18,957 nucleotides of DNA from Asterionellopsis glacialis (lineage: Eukaryota > Bacillariophyta > Plagiogrammaphyceae > Rhaphoneidales > Asterionellopsidaceae). Every line of letters begins with the position of its first letter. Position 1 is the stretch's first letter. The translations under genes were made by a program, and so were the position numbers. The DNA lies in the NCBI GenBank assembly GCA_014885115.2, contig WKLE02001961.1:1-18957 (forward strand), written 5' to 3'. The notes below the pieces were generated by a model. The model had not been told where the DNA came from. It was given only the letters and a program-made list of their open reading frames with translations, and searched no databases. Below are positions 1 to 6,897 of the stretch, one piece after another.

Positions 1-14
1 TAGGGTTAGGGTAG
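1..14 (+). repeat. Short TTAGGG-type (telomere-like) repeat
   Basis: The window opens with about two copies of TTAGGG (TAGGGTTAGGGTAG). TTAGGG is the usual telomere unit in many eukaryotes, diatoms included. The G-rich strand runs inward from the left edge, whereas a true left chromosome end would show CCCTAA on this strand. It is therefore interstitial, inverted or chance. Two copies are too few to tell. Confidence 0.3.
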
Positions 15-123
15 TGTTCAGCAACGCTGCGTCAATGTATCTGTACTGTCAATCTAACGGTACGTCAATGCATGTGTGCGACCACTGTATTTATTGCCCT
101 GGAAGAAACCGTATTTATGTGGT

Positions 124-266
124 GGTACATAAGGGTCGACCCATTGGGTTCCGGAACGGGACGGTAATCATTATTTGTCTCCAAGTAACATCCCTTGGAC
201 ACTCTTCGAGACAAAATGATTACCGTCCCTTTCCCGGAACCCTGCCGGGTCGACACATTACGTACC
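124..266. repeat. Long imperfect inverted repeat (hairpin / MITE-like)
   Basis: The left arm, about 124-181, and the right arm, about 208-266, are near reverse complements. They share GGTAC, GTCGACCC, GGGTTCCGG, GGGACGGTAATCATT and TGTCTC in matching order, with a few mismatches and 1-3 base indels. The spacer is 26 bases. Two overlapping open frames lie across this palindrome on opposite strands, which is expected of an inverted repeat and does not support a gene. It could be a degenerate miniature inverted-repeat element or a foldback. No target-site duplication was established. Confidence 0.6.
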
Positions 267-304
267 AGGTACTTACCTGGTACTCTCCGTGCTACCTGGT
301 ATAA

Positions 305-643
305 TTGCAAATAATAATTAGCTTGTACAATCATCTAAAGGTTTATATTGATCACGAATAGATCTATCATCGTGTAATTAGTTCATATCCAAGCAGTCTC
401 CTCTTCAAACTCGAATAAATTTGAAACGCTAGTTGGACATTGAAGCGCGTTGTCCTTCGAAAGGATTATTCCATGACCTGTAATCTCGAGAGTAGGACTA
501 GAAACCTTTATGTAGAACAAAGCGATTGCCATCACTTCTTGTGAAGCAACGTAGTCTGCCTATGAAGAGGAAACAATACACAGTAGAACTGAACGAAAAA
601 ATTAAAGTACTAACAGAAACATAGGTACACCCCGAAATATAAT
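305..643 (+). other. Upstream region of the receptor gene
   Basis: This is the 339-base gap between the inverted repeat and the receptor start codon. It is moderately AT-rich and contains no recognisable RNA gene or ORF. It presumably holds the promoter and 5' UTR of the receptor gene, but no TATA box or initiator could be assigned. Confidence 0.35.
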
Positions 644-2260
644 ATGGAAGATACAACAAACATTGCAACAGATCCACCAGGCTACGATGATCTAGTGGGG
701 GTAGAAGATGATGATGGAAATCAATCTGATTGGTGGAATCCCCGAGCAACGGCTTATGGACCTAAACCAAGTGCTCTTGTGTCAATAGTTTGTTCATACG
801 TTGTGATCCGTGAAGTGCTCAAAGATCACAAGAAATTGCCGCCATCGTCATCACATCATGGTTGTAGAACAGCTAATAGTAGCAGCAAATCTACGGCATC
901 CAAAGCTATTGGGAAGATACTGTTGTCAATGAGTGTATCTGACATTATATATTCCCTAGCATGGTTCTTATCAACATGGCCATCACCAAAGGGTGATGAA
1001 TATTGGTATCTGTACCAAAATGTAGGGACTACAGCTACTTGTACATTCCAAGGATTCCTATATCAATTTGGATTTGTTGCATCTCCACTGTTTAATATGA
1101 ATTTGGCTGTATTTTATTTGTTGATTGTCAAGTACAACTTTACAGAAAACCGACTGAAACAGTTAGAAAAATGGGTACATGGGATTATATGGTTGTTTGT
1201 TTTGATTGCATCGCTGTATCCTATACCATTGCAATTATACAATAATAATTGGGAATTTTGTTGGTTTGATTCATATCCACCAGATTGTAAAGATAGTTGG
1301 ACATACGGCGATGAAGCAGATTGTACAAGAGGTGACAATGCATGGATCCATGGATTATTCTTCCTTATCTTTCCATCGTGGTTCTGTCTCCTTGTTGTTT
1401 CCGTAACATTCTTTGTCCTTTTAAGGACTATTCAACAAGCGGAAAACAGAAATAGTTTATATGGATCATCTGATGTCTTTGTGGTGGAAAACAAACGAGA
1501 ACAAAGTACAAGTAATATCCGACAACGACAACGAAGAAGAACTAGTATTAACAGGAACAAATCCAAACTAGTTGCAAAAAGAGCTCTCATGTATGCTGTG
1601 GCATTCCTATTTACATATTCTCTAGCTTTTGTGACAAGTGTGCGATGGTACACAACAGGCAAATACAATACGGCATTTGATTTTTGTTCTTACTTCCTAC
1701 TGCCACTTCAAGGGTTTTTTAATTTCTTTGTTTTTGCATGGTATCGACAATCGATGAAGACCAAAGAGGGACAAATTCTTCGTCGAATAATATTCTCCCT
1801 TGGTAATATCTGTTCCTCTAGATTGGGTGGGCATAGGAGTAAAAGTGATGGTACATCAGAAGATGATGATGTCGGCTTTTCAGGCGATTTGGAGTTAAGA
1901 TCATCAAAACATTTCAATTCAAGTTCATCAGCAAGTCGATTATTTAGTCCAACAGCCTCTAGTCAATTTGTTTGCAATTCAACGACAACTTGTTCTGCGC
2001 AGACAACAACTGCTGCAGAAGGTGATATAAGCAGTAGTATTGGTAACAATACTCATCAAAATTATAAACAACCTGCATCGGAATTAGTAGCTGATTCTGA
2101 TGATGCGAGCCACGATAGTTCCGAATTAGACACTTTTGAAGAGAATGTTAGAGAAATAGATGCAACATCAGTAGAGGGCGTGGAAGTAATCAATGAGTTG
2201 CCGATCAATTCTCAGGATTTGGTTAGCTTGGACGATGATGAAGAAGAATCGGGCTACTAG
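644..2260 (+). CDS. Seven-transmembrane GPCR-like receptor (cAMP-receptor-like)
   Basis: This is a 538-residue, intronless protein with seven hydrophobic segments at about residues 43-60, 89-110, 133-165, 177-199, 235-262, 313-336 and 345-368. An acidic N-terminal region of about 40 residues comes first. The seventh helix contains PLQGFFNFFVFAWYR, resembling the PLQG-FxN signature of slime-mould cAMP-receptor-type GPCRs. Cys133 at the start of helix 3 and the cysteines of the second outer loop (206, 215, 227) could form the usual disulphide. The third inner loop (263-312) is long and basic (RQRQRRR), as in G-protein-coupling loops. The 170-residue C-tail is rich in Ser, Thr, Asp and Glu, ends DDDEEESGY, and looks like a phosphorylation and arrestin-type tail. 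The likely role is a plasma-membrane receptor acting through heterotrimeric G proteins. Ligand is unknown. The first helix is short, the weakest part of the call. The start is the first Met of the frame. Confidence 0.8.
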   Translation: MEDTTNIATDPPGYDDLVGVEDDDGNQSDWWNPRATAYGPKPSALVSIVCSYVVIREVLKDHKKLPPSSSHHGCRTANSSSKSTASKAIGKILLSMSVSDIIYSLAWFLSTWPSPKGDEYWYLYQNVGTTATCTFQGFLYQFGFVASPLFNMNLAVFYLLIVKYNFTENRLKQLEKWVHGIIWLFVLIASLYPIPLQLYNNNWEFCWFDSYPPDCKDSWTYGDEADCTRGDNAWIHGLFFLIFPSWFCLLVVSVTFFVLLRTIQQAENRNSLYGSSDVFVVENKREQSTSNIRQRQRRRTSINRNKSKLVAKRALMYAVAFLFTYSLAFVTSVRWYTTGKYNTAFDFCSYFLLPLQGFFNFFVFAWYRQSMKTKEGQILRRIIFSLGNICSSRLGGHRSKSDGTSEDDDVGFSGDLELRSSKHFNSSSSASRLFSPTASSQFVCNSTTTCSAQTTTAAEGDISSSIGNNTHQNYKQPASELVADSDDASHDSSELDTFEENVREIDATSVEGVEVINELPINSQDLVSLDDDEEESGY

Positions 2261-2407
2261 AGGAAAAAGAGGGTTGGGGCAGAATTTGGCTGTGTTATTG
2301 TTCTTTTTGTAACGCAAGATACCGCGGACAAAAAGTCGATGGTAGGAATTGCACAGCAAGGCTAAATAATAGAATAAGAGAAAAAGGATCACCTCTCCCT
2401 GTAACAT

Positions 2408-2413
2408 AATAAA
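2408..2413 (+). promoter_or_regulatory. Possible polyadenylation signal AATAAA
   Basis: AATAAA lies about 150 bases after the receptor stop codon, in an AT-rich stretch. Diatom polyadenylation signals are weakly conserved, so this is only a candidate 3' end for the receptor transcript. Confidence 0.3.
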
Positions 2414-3132
2414 ATACTTATTGCATCACAATGGTACGTCCAGGGTCATAGTAATGAGAGACACTATGCAAGATATTATGCCACCCTGTCAAAAGTTCCA
2501 GACTCTCTACACTGATCGATCCTAAGTCTAACGTAGACCGCTACAGAAACCAGCAAGACTCACAATTGAATTCAAAGGCAGGACAGAATCTTGCGAGTCG
2601 ATGTATCCAATAGATCGATCTTTCCGATTATCCCCGCTCCTAGCACCTGAAGCACTTGGATGACCTACAGCTGTTGTAGCCCACAATCCAATACTTCAAT
2701 TTTAGGCGTCATCGCTGCTTCTTTGTGAACCTGATAACCTTGGTGTGCTTGCTACTTGATATACAGTGAAGCTAGTAGCAGTCCTGCTAGCCCTCCTCGG
2801 CAAGAGAAGGGCCTACCGCCGGTGTGCTTTACTTGCATATCTTGCGCCTCTTTGCCTAAATCATATTGAAAGTTGATAGAGAATGGTGCACGATCGTACA
2901 TTATTTGACCCATTTATAAAAGCAATTTCGAGAACTCAATAGTGATTTGCCGTACTTGTTAACTTAAATGTTCTTTTATGTAATTGTACAACATTATTTC
3001 TCAAAATGATACAGATGGATTCAATCTACGAAGATCATTCCGGACTTGTTTTTCTCCGAACCCCTTTAACAGAGAATACCTTCAATTTCTCACATATATC
3101 CTACACGAGTGATGAAATTTTGTTTCACGTTT
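2414..3132. other. Tail-to-tail intergenic spacer
   Basis: This spacer lies between the 3' ends of the receptor and GH36 genes. Both strands were read; no coding frame of useful length, tRNA or repeat family was found. A short foldback at 2776-2789 (TAGCAG/CTGCTA) is the only structure noted and is probably chance. Confidence 0.4.
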
Positions 3133-5796
3133 TTAAACAGTAAATAAGACACTTGCCCACCTTTCCTCTGGTGTTATTGATGGCGAAAGCTCGAATGTCA
3201 CTAGGTGAAAACTCTCTTCTTCCAAACCGAGGAATTGAACGTCTTCGATCAAGTCAAGGTCGGCTTCAACGAAAGAAAGTGATTCACCATCAACCTCAAT
3301 CCTAGCCACAAAGCTACCCTTATCAATCTGTTGGGGACGTTCACGGTCCCGTCGTCTCACCAGGATTTCAAACTTGCCACATCCACGAACAGAGATATCA
3401 AGCTTGGATCCTTGTATTATCTTTCGAACGATGGCACCGCCACCGTTGAATTTACCATTGATACCAAGTGGAGCAACTTCATAATCAGATATGTTACTTA
3501 TTGGGGTGATAGTCACGATTTCACTCCACAAGTTTCTATTAAGTGGGACTTCTACCGTGATCGAATCATCCATATTAGAAAGAACTTGAGCTTTTCTTGA
3601 AGTGTGAAAGACACATAAAAGTAAACTCTCTTCCAATTTTGAACGTATTGCCTCGTTTTCCTTTGGTTTAATAGAAATAGTTTTCGACTCAGCAACCACA
3701 CTAAAAATTCCAAATACACCCGAAGATACTTCACCCAACGGAACCCCATTACTGTTTCCGATCACTATTGGAAAGCCATACGTAGGGTCAAAAGGATCAC
3801 GCAGCAGGGACTGTCTTATAGGAAGGCCAAGTTCGCTGCAAGATAAAACAGTTCCGTCATAGCAAACAGTTTCATTTATCAATGAGGCGTTCGTAGCTCC
3901 TGGCACATCACTAATATATATTGGACCACCTGATATTGACCGAGCCATTGCATGAAAACGAGCAACTTCATAGCCAGGTGCCTCATCGAAATCCGGTAGC
4001 ATCGTTTGAAACATGTCCCAGTCCGGGGTGGATACATGTCCTAGCAACAAAGAATTAAAAGCTACCGCAGCCAACATTGGTCCGTGCGAGTCCGGTCGTT
4101 TAGGACTAAAATCATCACTAGCTCGCAAAAGTGGCAATCGTTCGCCACCGTACAATGACGGAATCTGATAGAAAATTTCCTGTGCGTGGCACATGCAATG
4201 TATGATTGGCAGTGTCATCCCATCCTGGTGATTGAAATGACTGGGTAATACAGATGCTAAGCCTTGATGGAGGCGCGTTGATACCTGGTGTCTGTGGTTG
4301 TAGTTTGGTTTTTCGCCTCCTTGGAAAGGTTTTAAGTTACCAGTAATACCTTGCACATCAACTTTAACGCCATCCAATCCTACTGAAGTCATGTAAGTAT
4401 AGTACTTGTCGTAAAATGATTTTGTGTCATCTGATTCTCCTACACCTTTACTAACAGAAAGGTAGGTCAAAGCCCGTGGGTCGTTATCAACAAGCCCATA
4501 TGAGAAATGTGGATAAAAAATTCTGCCTTCGGGAATCCTTAATTCATCTGAAACGTCAAAATCTTGTGAAGCATCAGGATCAACTCCTAACCAATAACCA
4601 GATATTGCATGCCATGCAAATACTGAATCCAAACCCATACCACCTTTATCCGAGGAGAGTTTCAGTTTTTCGACTACTTCACGGAAAGATAATGAATCGT
4701 TCGAAGAAGCATTTTGTGTTAGAAATGAAGAGGAAAACTTTGTTGGACTAGCACCAAGGGATGCCAGTCTTTCTTGGTGACGCAATCCCAATTCAGAAAC
4801 CGAGTCGTTAGTAGTGTGCTGCCAGCCGTCATCTATGATCATCCACCCTATAGGTACACCTGCTTCTTTTTGGAACCATCTGACTCCATCTAAAATTGCA
4901 GTTCCATTGAGGTTGATATAAAAGGCGTTCCAGGTACACCAACCAAGACGCTGGCTAAATTCTGGAAGTCGGTGTAGTAACTTTCCATTATCATTGTGCT
5001 TCGTTGACCACGACGTTCTGAATGACTTAGACTTTTGTGATGCTGCCAACTGTACTCCCGTACGCACACCATCAGCAATCAGCTCGTAGGGATTTTCACT
5101 AAGACCTGCATACAGTGCAACTGTTCCACCGGTCTCACTTGACAGACTCATCCAGACTGCATCACCGATAGGTTCCCCCGACAGCGATACAGACGTGAAA
5201 CCGGCTTCATCCCCATCATCTGGTAAAATAATTGGCAAAACTAGCCGATACATACCATCATATTTTCCAAGAAGAAAGACTGTTTCATTTGGTACTGCTG
5301 TAGATTTTCTATCGTGAAGGAAACCTGGCACCATCCACCATGTTTTCTTACGGTATAAAGCCAACGCTCCTTCACTCATGTTCATCTTAAGTTCTCCTAA
5401 CTTTAGTTCATAATGATAGATGCTTTCTCCGTCTTGAGCGTCTGTATTATCGACTCTCACTAGATTATCAAACGTGTACACCTCCCCATACTTGGATCGA
5501 CTCAGGGTCTTCGGCGTGAGTCCGACAACGAAGTCATCAGTCCCATCGGCAAACGGCCAATACTGAGCATCTTTCTCACGCGTTATACCCCCTTTTATTG
5601 CCAAAACTGTAACAAAAGAGAGAATCAAAGTAACTAAGAAACAAAAGAGCGCTGGACGCCAACCTCTTGATGTATCTAAAGAGTGAGATTCATCGAAATC
5701 TTGGTCCTCTTCCTCAAAATCATGCTCGGATGCTGCTGCTTTCTGATACTTCGATCGATTATCAATTGGAGGTACATTGTCGTCTCTGAGATTCAT
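3133..5796 (-). CDS. Membrane-anchored GH36 raffinose synthase / alpha-galactosidase-like enzyme
   Basis: This 887-residue protein belongs to the raffinose synthase / seed-imbibition / alkaline alpha-galactosidase branch of glycoside hydrolase family 36. Family marks in order are LGWCTWNAF (284-292), IIDDGWQ (320-326), FAWHAISGYW (393-402), DGVKVDVQ with the expected nucleophile Asp480, RASDDFSP (558-565) with the expected acid/base Asp in RxxxD, PDWDMF (591-596), and GGPIYISDVPG (623-633). The family acts on alpha-1,6-galactosides, by hydrolysis or by galactosyl transfer; which one applies cannot be decided here. Unlike soluble plant members, it has an acidic N-terminus (1-45) followed by one hydrophobic helix (about 46-69) and no signal-peptide-like start. 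That suggests a type II membrane protein with its catalytic domain in the Golgi/ER lumen or outside the cell. Several N-x-S/T sites (for example Asn139, Asn297, Asn769) fit a lumenal location. It is about 100 residues longer than typical plant enzymes. The start Met precedes the acidic tail, and no intron is needed. Confidence 0.88.
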   Translation of the reverse strand: MNLRDDNVPPIDNRSKYQKAAASEHDFEEEDQDFDESHSLDTSRGWRPALFCFLVTLILSFVTVLAIKGGITREKDAQYWPFADGTDDFVVGLTPKTLSRSKYGEVYTFDNLVRVDNTDAQDGESIYHYELKLGELKMNMSEGALALYRKKTWWMVPGFLHDRKSTAVPNETVFLLGKYDGMYRLVLPIILPDDGDEAGFTSVSLSGEPIGDAVWMSLSSETGGTVALYAGLSENPYELIADGVRTGVQLAASQKSKSFRTSWSTKHNDNGKLLHRLPEFSQRLGWCTWNAFYINLNGTAILDGVRWFQKEAGVPIGWMIIDDGWQHTTNDSVSELGLRHQERLASLGASPTKFSSSFLTQNASSNDSLSFREVVEKLKLSSDKGGMGLDSVFAWHAISGYWLGVDPDASQDFDVSDELRIPEGRIFYPHFSYGLVDNDPRALTYLSVSKGVGESDDTKSFYDKYYTYMTSVGLDGVKVDVQGITGNLKPFQGGEKPNYNHRHQVSTRLHQGLASVLPSHFNHQDGMTLPIIHCMCHAQEIFYQIPSLYGGERLPLLRASDDFSPKRPDSHGPMLAAVAFNSLLLGHVSTPDWDMFQTMLPDFDEAPGYEVARFHAMARSISGGPIYISDVPGATNASLINETVCYDGTVLSCSELGLPIRQSLLRDPFDPTYGFPIVIGNSNGVPLGEVSSGVFGIFSVVAESKTISIKPKENEAIRSKLEESLLLCVFHTSRKAQVLSNMDDSITVEVPLNRNLWSEIVTITPISNISDYEVAPLGINGKFNGGGAIVRKIIQGSKLDISVRGCGKFEILVRRRDRERPQQIDKGSFVARIEVDGESLSFVEADLDLIEDVQFLGLEEESFHLVTFELSPSITPEERWASVLFTV

Positions 5797-6007
5797 GGCC
5801 TATCCTATGTACAAGTAAAGGAGCTCACAATTCGCTCGCTTGTAGCTCAGACTTAGATTCGCAACACTTCTTTTGGGATCGAGTTGAGACTGTTTGCAAG
5901 CTCTGCGAATCTTTCTCTTGTAGATATCCAGCACCCACTATTTCTTCTTGACATGTCTTGCAAGTGGGTCAGAAGAGTGTCAGAAGTCAGGTACAGAAAA
6001 TTCACCA

Positions 6008-6027
6008 GGGTCCTCTCTAGAGGTCCT
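6008..6027. repeat. Dispersed 20-bp repeat, copy 1
   Basis: GGGTCCTCTCTAGAGGTCCT is repeated exactly at 10753-10772, and its 3' part recurs at 10572-10586. It is built as GGTCCT-CTCTAGA-GGTCCT around an XbaI-type TCTAGA palindrome. A decayed relative, TCTAGAGATAGTCCTGCC, lies near 6499-6516. Confidence 0.7.
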
Positions 6028-6033
6028 GCCTTT

Positions 6034-6078
6034 TATTAATACCTGTTAGGACCTACCGTACTCGTACAGGTATTAATA
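6034..6078. repeat. Perfect 13-bp foldback
   Basis: TATTAATACCTGT at 6034-6046 and its exact reverse complement at 6066-6078 flank a 19-base spacer. It lies about 240 bases upstream of the GH36 start codon. It could be a transcription-factor site pair, a cruciform or a decayed transposon end. No function is assigned. Confidence 0.6.
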
Positions 6079-6303
6079 CAGTTCTGGTAGTGAGCTCTGA
6101 AGATTCAAGGATGTGCTCTGTCTTCTTTTGTCTTTCGATCATATCGATCGCGCGATGCGCCTCGGCTTTATAACTGGCTACATTTTTTGTCCCGCCGCCT
6201 GTGTTTCCAACAACTTGTTTGAGATCGACTTTTGTCTAACCAACACAATCGGTGGTATGAGGACAAAGTCGACCTGGCTCGTTTGTGCTACATACATACC
6301 AAT

Positions 6304-6438
6304 TTGGTACTAGGTACGTCCTACCAGGTACATACTGTACGGTACCACGTACCAGGTACCGACTGGTGAAAGTTAAAGTTGGTACCTGGTACAGGTACCT
6401 GGTACAGTACCAGGTACAACCTCGTACCAGGTACCAGG
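6304..6438. repeat. GTACC/GGTAC palindromic array, copy A
   Basis: About 15 GTAC tetramers occur in 135 bases, mostly as GTACCAGGTACC or GGTACCTGGTAC modules separated by 1-3 bases. The right part (6381-6438) is a two-armed foldback: a left arm of GGTACCTGGTAC modules against a right arm of GTACCAGGTAC modules, offset by an AACCTC insertion. A second array of the same units lies at 10433-10560, and a minor one at 262-300. Confidence 0.75.
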
Positions 6439-6897
6439 TTGTCCTCTACCTGTATGTGGACCTACAAGTTGCTCGGCCTACACTGTAGTAGCCTAGCGTC
6501 TAGAGATAGTCCTGCCCTCTTGAGGTCTTCCTGGCTCGCTCTCTAAAACATGAAAGTGTTCAGAACAGATTCAGAATGTCAAATGAACTCTGACAAAACA
6601 GGTAAAATTTACTATTACCGGTTATACAGATCGCCATCTTTTCGCCAAAAAGTGAGACATTCCATTGACTACCTGACAAAGCTAGAGGCAATTGAAGTGA
6701 GTTGACTCCATACCAATAGACGAGCATACCATCAAAATCTGGAATAGCTGCGCGATAGATAAGAGAGACAATAACAACCACGTTCCGCATGCTGAATTAG
6801 AACTCGCTGGTTGAAGAACTAGGCATTGGACTTTTTACAATAGATTGAACGGAGGGAGCACCGAAGATTATTATTTGGAAAGAGCAAACCGTACAAG

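Larger units (their letters stand above)
5797..6897. promoter_or_regulatory. Head-to-head intergenic region of the GH36 and FAM13-like genes
   Basis: This 1.1 kb stretch separates two divergent start codons and must contain both promoters and 5' UTRs. It is unusually rich in palindromes: an AT-rich foldback at 6034-6078, a CpG palindrome ATCGCGCGAT at 6147-6156, and the GTACC array at 6304-6438. The short frames across it follow these repeats and look non-coding. No TATA box was assigned with confidence. Confidence 0.5.

Noticed and set aside
268..278. ACTTACCTG, resembling the 5' end of U1 snRNA
   Set aside because: It is part of a GTACC-type repeat, and the rest of a U1 structure and Sm site is missing.
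14..334. Two overlapping open frames on opposite strands at the left edge
   Set aside because: They lie across the inverted repeat, mirror each other in sequence, and resemble no protein family.
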